Source: Panorpa germanica (taxonomy: Eukaryota; Arthropoda; Insecta; Mecoptera; Panorpidae). Taken from it: DNA of 64,000 nt. The stretch is from the NCBI GenBank assembly GCA_963678705.1, contig OY783216.1, positions 2,666,001-2,730,000 of the forward strand. The letters are read 5' to 3'. The position numbers and the translations under genes were made by a program. Of the stretch, positions 48,850 to 60,972 are shown in pieces (the first letter of the stretch is position 1; every line of letters starts with the position of its first letter). Under the pieces are notes generated by a model, which searched no databases, was not told the DNA's origin, and saw nothing but the letters and a program-made list of their open reading frames with translations.

Positions 48850-49386
48850 AAAATATAACAATTGTTCTATATTGTTTGAAAAGTAAATACTAACTTCTTA
48901 AATTTGGAAATATTTAAAGGAAAATATGTGCCATTTGTAACTTATGCTGTCTGTAGATTAGAAGACAATACTCCATCCTAAAATATCATTTTCCAAATTT
49001 TTCGTCCGTGACTCATGCACATAATGAAAATAAAGTAAAACATGTTGTCAATCATCAAATTATTTATTACCACAACTCGATTTATTTATTGATATGCCCG
49101 TTTTATGCCGTCAGTACGTTTTGTTTCATCTTCGTTGGATTGGCTCTATATATAGCACTATTAGAGCAACCGGAAGTGACAGGTTTGATATTCAATTGTT
49201 ATACCTAAAATAATTTTTCATATTTAAAATCAAGACTAAAAATTATTTAAGCTACTCTTCAATAGATGTATGTAATATAAATTCAGACCTTTCATGTATT
49301 AGCTTAAAATAGTTCACTAGCAAAACTACTTTTATACAGAATTTGATACAATTTAAATATGATGTTGGTATAAATATCCTTAATTT
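48850..49386. other. Intergenic, no gene recognised
   Basis: A 66-codon frame at 49008-49208 has a hydrophobic centre but no splice context or similarity; not called. Confidence 0.5.
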
Positions 49387-50020
49387 AATGGCCTTGTGTC
49401 CTAAGTCCTAATTTCTACAAAAGTGTACTATATATTAATAAAGTGGGTTACTAGAACCTCAAATGTTTAATTATTTTTTAATAACTCCTTATATGTTAGG
49501 AGATATTAACAATTAAAAAAGTCATTTTGTCTCTTTAATTATTAAAGTGATTCAACGTTATGTACACATTCTAAGTGCATGTGACATCACAATCCTTGTG
49601 TAAGGTTACCAACCTTACAACTCATAAATCTCCGCTATATGTATTTATATATCAAATATTATTTACAGCTATTTCAAGGAATAATAAAATTTAAATATTA
49701 TGTCTGCCTTAGCAGGGTTAAATAAAACAAAAACTTATTATTCTTTGATTTAACTTGATTATTTTAACTACCAACAGCTACAAAACATTACCACAGTACT
49801 GACCTACTCAACAAATAACTGACGTTAAAATGCATTTCACGTCATACAAATATGGCCGACCATTTCTAGCGCTAAAACTACAATTCAAACTTTTAAGTAC
49901 TATATCTTCGTCAATATTTAGATATTTAATAAAATAGACACACTAATACACATTTATTAACATCAACTTTAATCAACAATTGAAAAATCGACCACTAAAA
50001 AATGAGAACACAAGCCCATT
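49387..50020 (-). repeat. Family A repeat, reverse orientation, full length
   Basis: AATGGCCTTGTGTCCTAAG to GAGAACACAAGCCCATT. With the 48211 copy it makes an inverted pair separated by 537 bp. Confidence 0.93.
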
Positions 50021-51104
50021 ACAAAATTTATATATTCTAGATGAATAAATTAAAAAAGTTCGATTGTTTTTTAGAATGTAAAGGTTTGCACAATAACATA
50101 TGTTACTGGAGGTAGTTATAATAACTTGGCAACGTGGTTTGTCGTTATACTCAGCGCACGGTAGCATATTTTATATTCGTAATACTACAATGGGTTACAT
50201 TATAGTAGACAACGTTGTCATATTTCTCAGAAGTGCGGTTGTATTTAGTCTGTATATATAAACCTTACTTAAATTGAGTACAGTTTTGAACAAAAATATT
50301 ATACTATCTTATACAGAATGTACGTAACGTTTCTGTGACTTTATAATGTTTAATTTAAAAAAAAAAGTGGTTTTTTTTGTTTGTTAATGTTTGCAATGTT
50401 TGATTGTTCGGAACATTTGAACCAATATTTTGATATAACACAATGTAGCACTGAAATATTGCATATAATTTCGCAAATTACACGTCGACACTGAGTAGTT
50501 TGGTTTACAAATGAATATTTGGCCTATGCGGAGCCAGATAACCTTGTACTTTTAACTGGACAGGTACGCAATCTAATTCCGTGTATAACAGTAATTATTT
50601 ACACACAATACAAACGCAGTAAAATGTTTATTATCATGTAAATAATAACAAACTATAATTATGAGTTATTATACTACATAAATTAACCAGTTTATTATGG
50701 TTTATCTTATATAGTTACTTAGATAAAAACCTCTTATCTTCTAAATACATGTATACATTACTTATATAATATATTATAGTGCAGAAATATTCTTACTTAT
50801 GTTATCTTGTTATTCTTAGTATGTTGTACAAAATAGAACTATTAGCACATAAAATAGACAGTTAATAATTTTATTTGATGTAAGTATTGACATTTATACT
50901 ATAAATTATATTTTCCAAATTTATATTAAGTAATTATTTGACTGATGTATTTTTAGTAACATATTTGAAATAATTTGCATCTACCGTTATTAATGTGGCC
51001 TATACTTAGGGGCTAACTGATCTAACCAGTTTTACATAACAATAATGGGTTAATTAACTAGCTTCTTCTTTACTAGCACCAAACTATTAATTAATATTAG
51101 CAGA
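50021..51104. other. Upstream region of the carboxylesterase
   Basis: No gene recognised. It probably contains the esterase promoter and leader; no acceptor-like site sits immediately before the ATG except a weak TATTAATATTAG at about 51090-51100. Confidence 0.45.
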
Positions 51105-54100
51105 ATGGCGGAAAAAGCAGAACCAGTCGTCGATGTTGCCTCCGGGAAGATTCAGGGCGTCTTAGCTACAAGTGCGTTGGGCACTAAGTACTACAGCTTC
51201 CAAGGAATCCCTTACGCTCAGCCACCAATTGGCAACTTGAGATTTAAGGTATATAAAAAGAAATAATTATCACTAAGTCTTAACGTTTAATGTTAATGGT
51301 ACATTTAATTTCAGGATCCTGTTCCTGTAACACCATGGAAACATATTTTAACATGCAACCCTCCAAACTTTTGTCCTCAAAGAGAAATGATACAAAGGAC
51401 AATCATTGGAAACGAAGATTGTTTGACATTGAGTGTCTACACAAAACAAGTACTTTCTCTTATTAATGTTTGCTTAATTTTTACACAGAAAGAGGCATTG
51501 AATATTGAAAGCTAACTGATTTTTCAAACATACAATATTTTTTCCAGATTGATCTCAGCAACAAACCTATTCCAGTTATGGTTTATATCCATGGTGGAGC
51601 TTTTCTTCGAGGAAGCAGCAGAACTGATACTTACGGTCCGGATTACCTCATTGAGAAAGATATTGTTCTTGTTACCCTCAACTATCGATTGGGACCCTTT
51701 GGTGAGTTGTGAATATTGCATTTTTACATTAAATTACAATTCAATAAACACGGAAGTTAAAATAACATAATATTTACATTTCGTATTACATGAGACACTC
51801 ACGCTTTCCTTATTTGCTTTAGGGCTTCCGCACACGAGGCGACTGGTTGCAAAATTTAACTACGAATCTGCCCGAACCGAATGTGATTGCAACTGTGTTG
51901 TTAGTGAGAGAACGAACGTGTATACGAGTGAGATAAAACACATGGCACGAACGTAACTAAACTGATTTGAAACTGGTTTTGAGTACGTTTGCCGTGAGTC
52001 AATTGGTTTCATGTGGTTGCGTGGATTTGATGATGACATTATCAACAGAGATGTTTACGAATACTATTGAAAAGTATTTAAATACATACATACAATCAAA
52101 TACGACATAATAAAATCCCCTGTTTTGCTATTGTTAAACATTCTATAGTCACGGAACACGGCTCGACTACCAGTTTAGTTTCATTCGTGCATTATGTTTT
52201 TTCTCACTCGTATATACTATGTTCGTTCTCTCACTAACAACACAGTTCCATTCACATTCAGTTCGGGCAGATTCGAGGCTAAGTTTGCAACCAGTCGCTC
52301 GCTCCATTTGCGGAGGGCCTTAATATACTCTATACTAAGCGACACTCTATATCAAGAGCGACAGTCTTATGAACTTAGTACTAATCTTCTCGGCTGCGCG
52401 CATCTATAAAATCACTTTGAATATAAATAAAACTGATATTGAATAAGTTGTATTGTAAGCAATTATTTTTATTTAAATAGTGGCGCATAGCTAGTAGTAG
52501 AATACATACTATCAACTAGTGCTGCCATCTATTAATTGATAGTTCAACGAGATTGCAGTTAGAAACATGAAGTGTTGTTTTCTACTAATAAGTTAATTAA
52601 ACACAATAAATCGTCCTAACAATTTACCATATGGTATCTAATTAAAATACAATTTTTAGGATTTCTAAGTTTTGAAGATCCTGCGCTTGAAATTCCTGGC
52701 AATGCAGGACTCAAGGATCAAGTCCTAGCCTTGAAATGGGTTAAAACAAATATCGCACAGTTTGGAGGAGATGTGAACAATATAACATTATTTGGAGAAA
52801 GCGCAGGGGCGTGTAGCGCTCATATGCACATATTGTCCCCGATGTCAAAAGGTGAAGAATTTTAAAAACTAATTTTTATTAAAAGAAAACTTTTTCTTTA
52901 TTTCGCTCTGTTTTTAGATCTACTTATACACATTGTTAACAAAAATAAATATATTTTTAGGATTGTTTCACAAAGTAATATTGCAAAGCGGTTGTGCTTT
53001 AAATAACTGGAGCATATCTCCATCGCGAGGATTGCGTCTTGCAAAGGAGATAGGTTGGGATGGCAAAGGAGGGGAAAAGGAAGCACTGCAATATTTGCTG
53101 AAAGAAGATGCACATAAACTAGCAGAATTGCAAGACAACTTACTTACAAAAGAAGTAAGTATTTTAATGGTCTTTCAACAGGACGTGACATTTTAAATCA
53201 ACAGAAAAACGTTGTATATTGACAATTAAAAAATGGCGCGATATTTAAAATGACAATTTTAGTTAAAAGTTTCTATTTGGAAGAGGTAATGCTGAATCGA
53301 TATTTTACCGATTTAGGATGTGAAAAGCTACAATTTGTTTCCATTTGGACCAGTGATTGAACCATACAGAAGTGACCAATGTTTTATTCCATCGGCTATA
53401 CAAAATATGATAAAACAAAGTGAGCCAGATTGGGGTTGGGGTATTAATTTACCCCTCATAGCAGGATTCAATTCAGATGAAGGGTTGTATCTTTATAAGG
53501 GTAAGAATCAGTCAGTGTTCTCAACACTTTTAATCTCAATATAATTCGTTAAATTTGTTTTCAGCCGCAACCAACAATCCTAACTTTTTTGAACAACTAG
53601 CGAAACATTTTACAAGTATTGTGCCGCAAGAATTGGAACTTACAGACTCGAAAGTAGTCAACGAGTTAAGCTTAAAAATAAAAGACTTTTATTTTGGGGA
53701 AAAAGATCTTAATGTGGAAAATATCGATTGCTATATTAAGGTAAAGGAAAATGATAAATGATTTATTTGTAGATAGAATGGGCTTGTGTCCTCATTTTTT
53801 AATGGTCGACTTTTCAATTGTTGATTGAAATTGATGTTAATAAATGTGTATTGGCGTCTCTATTTTATTAAATATCTAAATGTTTCCGGAGATATAGCAA
53901 TTAATAATTTGAATTGTAGTTTTAGCGCTAGAAATGGTCGGCCATATTTGTATGACGTGAAATGTAGTTTAACGTCAGTTATTTGTTGAGTACGTCAGTG
54001 CTGTGGTAATGTTTTGTAGCTGTTGGTAGTCGAAATAATCAAATCAAGTCAAAGAATAATAAGTTTTTATTTTATTTAACCCTGTTACGGCAGACATAAT

Positions 54101-55079
54101 ATTGAAATTTTATTGTTCCTTGAAATAGCAGTAAATAATATTTGATATTTTGATATATAAATACATATAGCAGAGATTTATGAGCTGTAAGGTTGGCAGC
54201 GGTTGTGATGTCACATGCATTTGGAATGTTGTACAACGTTGAATCCCTTTAATAATTAAAGGGACAAAATTACTTTTTTAATTGTTAAAAATAATTGAAC
54301 ATTTGGGGTTCTAGTAACCAACTTTATCAATATATAGTACACTTTTATAGAAATTAAGACATGGGACACAAGCCCATTTAACGTAATTATTCAATTTTTA
54401 GATAATGACAGACAAATTATTCTTACATGGAATCCATCGCACTATTAAACATCATAAAGGACCCGTCTTTGCTTATAGATTTGCAGTAGATTCACAAACG
54501 AACAATCAATACAAGTTGCTGTTTTGTGGAAATGTAAAAGGTATGGTATTTCAACAAGCTATGATATTTACATCAACAGAAAAACGCTTTATTTTCGTGA
54601 AAAGTGATGATACTTTTATTTTAATCTAAAGTACAAACTTTGAGGTTAATAAATGAACACAATATTCCAAAACGTCACGGCAATGACGGTTGTATGTTGA
54701 CAGTTCAAAATGGCGCGAAATTTAAATATTTCTCACAAAATTTTTCATATTAAAGCAGCGCATTGATAAAACTATTAATTGCGCAGGTACCGCCCATGCT
54801 GATGACCTCTTCTACCTCTTTAAGTCGAAGATAGGCAAAATATATGAGCCCGGAACGTTGGAGCAGAGAACCATTGAATTGATGACGACTTCCTGGACAA
54901 ATTTTGCGTCTTCCGGTAGCCCAAATCCCACGGGAACTAATGTAGAATGGAAGGAGCATCAAGGGGATAAGTACTTCCTAAATATTGACGACACAGTGAC
55001 ATTAGAAACAACAATTGCAGAGCGTGAACGGATGGCATTCTGGGACAATTTGTACAAAAATGCTAATGTAAACTTATAA
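51105..55079 (+). CDS. Cytosolic carboxylesterase (alpha-esterase type)
   Basis: Hydrolyses carboxylic esters (xenobiotics, insecticides or lipids). Nine exons (51105-51248, 51315-51449, 51548-51701, 52660-52851, 52961-53154, 53317-53500, 53565-53740, 54402-54540, 54787-55079) join without a frame break to 536 aa, the usual family length. The oxyanion hole is HGGAF (108-112). The nucleophile is S192 in GESAG, the acid E328 in NSDEG and the base H443 in GTAHADD, so the triad is complete. [10 protein letters not shown] is the second family signature. The N-terminus ([10 protein letters not shown]) has no signal peptide and no GPI or membrane tail is seen, so a soluble intracellular enzyme is expected. 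A Harbinger-like element lies in intron 3 and a family A repeat in intron 7. Physiological substrate unknown. Confidence 0.95.
51822..52319. repeat. Harbinger-like MITE in esterase intron 3
   Basis: Inverted ends GGGCTTCCGCACACGAGGCG and GCGGAGGGCC with inner ACTGGTTGCA/TGCAACCAGT and CACTCGTAT arms. TTA flanks both sides (51819-51821 and 52320-52322). A related copy is at 57828-58242. Confidence 0.85.
53777..54378 (+). repeat. Family A repeat in esterase intron 7
   Basis: AATGGGCTTGTGTCCTCATT to GGACACAAGCCCATT, starting 37 bp after the exon 7 donor and ending 24 bp before the exon 8 acceptor, so nearly all of the intron is this element. Confidence 0.93.
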
Positions 55080-55766
55080 CCTAAAAATAGTTGTCGAAAA
55101 TATTGATAGATTAAAGGTGATAATAAAACTATATAAATAGATATAAATTTATTTATATTAATGTACAACATATTAAGTTTATTATGCAAAAATTTGAAGT
55201 CGATTGGAGTAAAACTGTCGGAGATATAAAGTTTTAAGTCTTCACATCTCTGGTCTGCTTTCGTATTACTTTGAAATTTTTAAATACGGTTTCTCACACT
55301 TAGCTTTTGCAGAGTAGGTGCCATCTCTAGCTCAAAATCTAATGGACCGATTCTTTTGAAATTTTGCACATTCTTTCTTTACATAAATGCCGAGGTAACG
55401 CTGTCGAGTTTTTTTAATTTTTTAATTTTAAGGTATTTTAAAATAACAAAGTTTCTGATTTTTTTCATGAAAAATCGGTATTTTGACTTTTAAGTGCTGT
55501 AAAAAATTAAGAAATCAATAAAAAAGAGAAACTCGACAGCGTTACCTGCAGAAACTTATTAACTAATGAAATCATTTTGGTTTTTCTGCGTGACGTCTGT
55601 GGAGATTCGCTGTCAATGCCTCATTTCTTGATATTTATTTATGAAAATTTCACAAAGTATTCTTCAAATATCATTTTATCATGTAGTAATTATAGAAATA
55701 ATTATATATTAACAGGCCGGGTCTGCTTTATCACATTTCAAAATGTGAGGTTAGGTTTTTACCGAA
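55080..55766. other. Esterase/exonuclease spacer with small hairpin repeat
   Basis: No gene recognised. Inverted copies of GGTAACGCTGTCGAGTTT and its complement bracket 55393-55547, a small foldback of about 155 bp. Confidence 0.55.
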
Positions 55767-56636
55767 TCAACCAGACTGCTGACTAGTTTGAGGACTATAT
55801 GTAGACGGCGACGAGTAATCACTCAAAACCTCACATATAATACTTATAAAGCTTTCATTTTTTGTCACATTTTCCACTGTACTTTGAACTCCTTCTCTCC
55901 CGCTCTGACTATAACTCAAAACTAAATCTTCATAACTTAAATCACTATTCGCTAATCTTCCAATCATAAAACTGCTTAATTTTTCTTCAAACACAGACCG
56001 CAACACAAATTTATTCGCTTCCCTAACTCGTTTGACTTCTTGTTTCTTTAAATAACTATCCAAATTTTGCACATGATTGTAGACACTGAGCTCTGGTAAC
56101 TTTTTGACGATTTTTCTCAAAGTAATGACATCTCCTTCAGCGTTGTGCAGATTCAAAGGGACAATCCCAAAATGCTTAGCCATTGAAGACAAGGAATGAC
56201 TATTAAGATCTTTATAAATCTTTTTAACAACATGTAATGTATCACATAATCCAGAAACAATTCTCGTGAACAACTCAAACATGTTTAAACTTGTCAAACA
56301 GTTGCAAATGAACCTGTAATCGAAAGCTATTAGGTTATGCCCGACAAGAACTACGTTTCTATAACCCATCAGAAACTTTAAAAAGTCCCGCCATGCTTCT
56401 GATCTAGGTTTTGTTTGTAGTTCACAGTTTTTATACCACAATTTCCCGTTATCTTTTTTTAAACCTGTTATCGCAGTGACCTCGTCAGGGACGTTGTTGT
56501 CAGGCATGATATATGCGCTATACAGTTCATAATTGTCTTCAGATAATGCAGCGATCTGTATTACCTCGGAGTTATTAGTCAAACCAGTTGTTTCCAAATC
56601 GACATAAATGAACGAATAACTATTCGGAGCAGCCAT
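55767..56636 (-). CDS. DEDDh 3'-5' exonuclease, 289 aa, intronless (Exo-1)
   Basis: Member of the RNase T/DnaQ/TREX fold that removes nucleotides from 3' ends of DNA or RNA. The whole protein is one exon. Exo I is YVDLETTG (D13, E15), Exo II is GHNLIAFDYRF (D106) and Exo III is LHNAEGDVITL (H164, D169), so all five catalytic residues are present. A C-terminal module at ~185-275 (VQNLDSYLKKQE, MIGRLANSDLSYEDL, SGREGV) is shared with Exo-2 and resembles, from memory, the region after the exonuclease domain of PML/TREX-like proteins. No signal peptide or membrane segment is seen, so cytosol or nucleus is likely. First of four related genes here. Nucleic-acid substrate unknown; DNA proofreading, RNA trimming or antiviral/antitransposon degradation are all open. 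Confidence 0.93.
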   Translation of the reverse strand: MAAPNSYSFIYVDLETTGLTNNSEVIQIAALSEDNYELYSAYIMPDNNVPDEVTAITGLKKDNGKLWYKNCELQTKPRSEAWRDFLKFLMGYRNVVLVGHNLIAFDYRFICNCLTSLNMFELFTRIVSGLCDTLHVVKKIYKDLNSHSLSSMAKHFGIVPLNLHNAEGDVITLRKIVKKLPELSVYNHVQNLDSYLKKQEVKRVREANKFVLRSVFEEKLSSFMIGRLANSDLSYEDLVLSYSQSGREGVQSTVENVTKNESFISIICEVLSDYSSPSTYSPQTSQQSG

Positions 56637-56866
56637 GTTTCTTTAAAACTTTTAACACTTTAAAATCACTGTGGAAAGTGCACTAAGCAAGTATATTTGT
56701 TGACTGATATTACTAGTAATGTGTATTTGGAAATATTATGCGATATCGTATGTCTGTATGTCCTTCACTTCATGTAACTACAGTTACTGATACGAGTGAT
56801 TCATACATCGCTATACATAAATGCGAGAAAAAAATGGAGATCATCATGGGATCAATTCATCCCAAT

Positions 56867-57224
56867 CAGTGCCGTAGCTGGGTTACCAAAGCCCCGGTGC
56901 AAAAAGAAACTGGGACCCTAACTAAACTGTTTAGGTTTTATCAAGTCGTATATATATATAAGAGTAATTCATAAAATGTTTCACTCATGTAAATCAGATC
57001 TGTTCGATCACGATCATTATTCGCAAGACTCAGGAATACGGCCACCGGTTATTACTGCATACCTCATAACAATGGTCTATCTTCGATAAATCTAAATCTA
57101 AAGTGTTCTTTTTATAAAATGAAATCAAAACTGTGATTTCTCATCAGCCTCAATGTTATGGGCCCCCTGAGCTTGAGGGCCCCGGTGCTCAGCACCGACT
57201 GGCCCATACCTAGCTACGCCAGTG
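56867..57224. repeat. hAT-like MITE with exact 8-bp TSD
   Basis: Ends CAGTGCCGTAGCTGGGT and ACCTAGCTACGCCAGTG are imperfect inverted repeats. ATCCCAAT flanks both sides exactly (56859-56866 and 57225-57232). Confidence 0.88.
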
Positions 57225-57404
57225 ATCCCAATGTAATTCATTGTATAAGTAAATTAACATTAGCATTAGTGCAGAGAAGCGGAATGGTTTAAAAGAGAGA
57301 GAAAGAGTGTGAGAGGTTGTGAATAAAGAGAGGAGGAAGCAACTAACCTCACTGCTTCGAAATGCCGTCCAATTGTGACTAAATAGAAAGGTGGTTGCAA
57401 ACCA

Positions 57405-57690
57405 TGTCTTAATTTCTATAAAACTGTACTATATATTGCTAAAGTTCGCTATCAGAACCTCAAATATCCAATTACATTTTAATAAGTCGTTATATTATAA
57501 AATATATTAACAAATAAATTAAAAAGTAGCGTCATATCCGTTTCTCTCCTTCCTTATATGAAGGTTTGAAAGAGATGCATTAAAGTGGATGATCAAACAT
57601 GAGATACTATACTTAGTTGCTGCCTCGAGCAACTCATAAAGTTGATATTATAATATTGTAAACAAGATAAATAAAATTGAATACTTATTA
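57405..57690. repeat. Diverged family A relative, partial
   Basis: CATGTCTTAATTTCTATAAA and TGTACTATATATTGCTAAAG match family A's reverse-orientation start. Identity fades afterwards and no intact right end is found. Confidence 0.6.
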
Positions 57691-57827
57691 TTCTACAAAC
57701 TTCAATTGTAACAATAAGCTATTATAAACCCAATTATAAAATATAATTACTCCACTAAAAATTATGTTTTGTATAAGTTTTTGTTTGGTATTCAATTCTA
57801 GAATGTTCCTTCTGGGTGTGTGTCTTA

Positions 57828-58242
57828 GGCCCTCCGCACACGAGGCGACTGGTTGCAAAGTAAACGCGAAACGAAGTTTCCAACAAAAACGAGGACGAGC
57901 CATGTCGAGCCGTGTATCGTGACTCTATAGAATTTTTAACAATAGCAAAACAGGGGATTCTATTTTATTATATTTGATTGTATGTATGTATTTAAATACT
58001 TTTCGTAAACATCTCTGTTGATGACGTCATCATGAAACCAAAATTGTCTGGGACCGAGAAATCTAGTCGCTGAATATATGCTCAAAACCAGTTTAAAATC
58101 AGTTTAGTTACATTTGTGCCGTGTGTTTTATTTCACTCGTAAACACTTTCGTTCTTTTACTAACAACACAGTTGTAAAGACATTCGGTTCGGGCAGATTC
58201 GGGGCTAAGGTTTGCAACCAGTCGCGTCGCTTGCTGAGGGCC
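57828..58242. repeat. Harbinger-like MITE, copy 2
   Basis: GGCCCTCCGCACACGAGGCG to GCTGAGGGCC, with TTA on both sides. It shares the GCGACTGGTTGCAAA and GGTTCGGGCAGATTCG blocks with 51822-52319. Confidence 0.87.
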
Positions 58243-58245
58243 TTA

Positions 58246-59063
58246 TCATACAGTACAGCTTTATGACTAATCACTTCTACAAAATTCCAATCCCACTACG
58301 CCGCTTTTTATACGATGCACACACACAAATAGATATGGTCTAATCATCAGAGATTTAGACAGCGAAATACGTCGTTAAAAAGCGGTGCATTTTGGGGAGG
58401 CATAACTTCTGTTTTCACCATATAAAAGGATCAAGTTTAAATTTAAATTCGTGTGAGACATTCCCAGTATAGGGTATTCCCTTTCGGTATCCATCCTGAA
58501 ATGAGGACGTCAGTTCTTTTTATTTATTTTGCAACCTATAACTCTCACAACAATTTAGTAAAGACCATTTTTGTAGATAATAATAATATCTATATCTTTC
58601 ATTAATAAGTGTTTGTTGTTACTTTTATAACGAGAAAGTTATGAGCAAAAATAAATCATAAATGAGCTATGCAAATGTATCATTATACTTATCTAAAAAT
58701 TTACTTTTGTTTATAACTTTTTTAATAAAAAAGCTACAAATACAAGTTGTTAAGAAAACTTGTAGATAATTTAATTATCTACAAAACAGCTTCTTACAAA
58801 ATTTTTGTAGGAGTTATATTTTTGAAGATAAATTAAAATAACTGATAACATCTTATTTTTAAGATGAACTGTTCGGTGACTTGTTTCGCTGACTAATTGA
58901 ACATACGAATATAAACGAGTAAAATACGATTGTGTAGTACAGGTCCGCGACCGCGAAAGTTTGTCATACGTATCTGTATCTGTATCAAATAACATTATTA
59001 AAAACTAAAGTACACCTAGTAAACAAAAGTGATCGCAAAATACACTCAAATCCTAACCTAAAA
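58246..59063. other. Upstream region of Exo-2
   Basis: No gene recognised. The Exo-2 promoter should lie here. Confidence 0.4.
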
Positions 59064-59903
59064 ATGGCGAATAGTCTCAATTACTCTTGGATTTACGTCG
59101 ATTTAGAAACAACAGGGTTTTATAATAATTGTGAGGTTATACAAATTGCGGCTTTATCAAAAGTGAACGGAAATTTATTCTCAGCGTATGTTCTCCCAAA
59201 GAAAAACATTCCACCGGAAGTTACACAAGTGACTGGTTTGTCAAAAATAAATGGAAAACTATACTACAACAACATTGAACAAGAAACAGTGCCAAAAGAA
59301 ATAGCGTGGCAAAGTTTTTTAAACTTTTTAACGATTCACATCAATGTGATTTTAATAGGACATAACCTACCTTTTGATTATAGATTTATAAGTAATAATT
59401 TTGTGCAATTAAATATGTTTGATCGTTTTAAAACTATTGTTTATGGTTTGGTTGATACTTTAAGAATCTCAAGACAGTTGTTTCCACATCTTAATAGCCA
59501 TAAACAAGGTGATGTTGCCGCTCATCTAGGAGTTGTGCCACTAAATGCCCATAATGCTGTTGGGGATGTAATGACATTGCAATCAATTGTCCAAAACATA
59601 CCTGAAGTTAGTGTTTTAAATACTGTGCAAAATTTGGACGAATATATTCGCATTCAGGAGCAAAAGAAAATTATAAAGGAACATAAAACTGTGTTGGCGA
59701 ATGTGTTTACCGGGTTATCTAAATGTTTTATTGGAAAATTAGCTAATAACAATATTAGTTTTCAAATGTTGCAGCAGGCTTTTAACCAGAATGGCCGTGA
59801 AGGAATTAAAACTGCTATCGCTGCTGTCACAACTAATGATCGATTTGTTAACGCAATTTGTGAAGAATTACTAGCGCGATCTTTGAACGTAGTGGCGATT
59901 TAA
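59064..59903 (+). CDS. DEDDh 3'-5' exonuclease, 279 aa, intronless (Exo-2)
   Basis: Closest relative of Exo-1 but on the opposite strand. A single exon carries Exo I YVDLETTG (D13, E15), Exo II GHNLPFDYRF (D105) and Exo III AHNAVGDVMTL (H163, D168), so the catalytic set is complete. Exo II is one residue shorter than in Exo-1 between the His-Asn and the Phe-Asp. The C-terminal module is kept: VQNLDEYIRIQE, FIGKLANNNISFQML and NGREGIKTA. The ATG was chosen because it opens the frame and gives the same N-terminal spacing to DLETTG as in Exo-1. The absence of introns, in a region where every other gene has them, suggests an origin by retroposition followed by tandem or inverted duplication. Likely a soluble nuclease; substrate unknown. 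Confidence 0.93.
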   Translation: MANSLNYSWIYVDLETTGFYNNCEVIQIAALSKVNGNLFSAYVLPKKNIPPEVTQVTGLSKINGKLYYNNIEQETVPKEIAWQSFLNFLTIHINVILIGHNLPFDYRFISNNFVQLNMFDRFKTIVYGLVDTLRISRQLFPHLNSHKQGDVAAHLGVVPLNAHNAVGDVMTLQSIVQNIPEVSVLNTVQNLDEYIRIQEQKKIIKEHKTVLANVFTGLSKCFIGKLANNNISFQMLQQAFNQNGREGIKTAIAAVTTNDRFVNAICEELLARSLNVVAI

Positions 59904-59979
59904 TTGCAAACAAAAGGCAAAGTTTGGTTCAATTATAACAATTGAACGATTTTATAAAAATGAATTATGAGCTAAGATT

Positions 59980-60066
59980 AATGGGCTTGTGTCCTATGTC
60001 TTAATTTCTACAAAAGTGTACTATATATTGATAAAATTGGTTACTAGAACCTCAAATGTTCAATTA
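59980..60066 (-). repeat. Family A repeat, truncated end
   Basis: Only the first 87 bp of a reverse-orientation copy (AATGGGCTTGTGTCCTATGTC to CCTCAAATGTTCAATT) remain. Confidence 0.88.
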
Positions 60067-60150
60067 GAACTCGATCTAGTATAAGAATCGACATTTGGGC
60101 GACATAGGGTGACTTATAGACAAGAAAAAAGAGAGTATACGTTTATAGTT

Positions 60151-60412
60151 CCCAGTAAACATTTGGTGAAATAGAATGGCTAGGTGAAGTTCTAGTCACT
60201 CGTACATTTCAATTCTAACGTTTTACAAGTTGGATCAACACACAGAAAATCAATTTTAGTTGAAATTGATTCCCTACCTGTCACAGGAGTCGTTGCGCCG
60301 TCTGTAGCTCATAAAAGAGACATTCCCTATGAACGACTGAATAGAAAATAAACGCGTTCATGACAAAAAACTAATGAAAAGTAATAGAATTTACTCCAAA
60401 ATATTTACTGGG
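60151..60412. repeat. CCCAGTAAAC element copy 4 (2-bp TSD TT)
   Basis: A 262-bp copy, CCCAGTAAACATTTGGTGAA to TATTTACTGGG, flanked by TT on both sides. Confidence 0.87.
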
Positions 60413-60653
60413 TTGTAAAAGTGTAAAAAGAATGACTTCAGTTTACGACTGTATTGCTTGCTCACCAGAGTCGCTAAACAAGAGAAGTGCAAAAGAGATG
60501 CAGTGTTAGACGTCAAAGCTATAGCAGCTGGACCGTCGACCCATAATGTTTCTATATAATGTCGTGATATAAAACGACAAATAAATAACATTACTTTTTA
60601 TATTTCATTCAGTTTGTGACGCAGTAAAACAAAATTCAAACTTGACGGATATA

Positions 60654-60867
60654 TAGTCCAAATCACGATAGTTCGGCGGTGACTTATACTTAAAGGAGGT
60701 TATAAGAGCGGTATAAATCTATAATACGATAATGAATTTTATCTTATTCGTTTCTAGATACATTATAGAAAAATAAGCGAGCCAGTGCTTTTTACTCATA
60801 TCGGCAGCTTATACCCCACAACTTGTTTTAAGTATGAGTCGCCGCCGAACTCTCGTAATTTGAACTA
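60654..60867. repeat. TA-flanked MITE family D copy 3
   Basis: TAGTCCAAATCACGATAGTT to TCGTAATTTGAACTA, flanked by TA. It has inserted into an older family A relative, whose right end is about AATCATAACCCAATTG at 60957-60972. Confidence 0.9.
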
Positions 60868-60972
60868 TATATTCGTCAATTAATAAATATTTAATAAATT
60901 AAAAACGCCAATATACTGTTTACATTTATTATCAATATTTCAATAAAGAATTAAAAAAATCATAACCCAATT

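Noticed and set aside
49008-49208. 66-codon frame with a hydrophobic stretch
   Set aside because: No splice context, no resemblance to the three membrane-protein genes, and length expected by chance in AT-rich DNA.
54405-54629. 74-codon frame starting [10 protein letters not shown] as a separate small gene
   Set aside because: Its first part is esterase exon 8 (54402-54540) in the correct phase; the rest is intron read-through.
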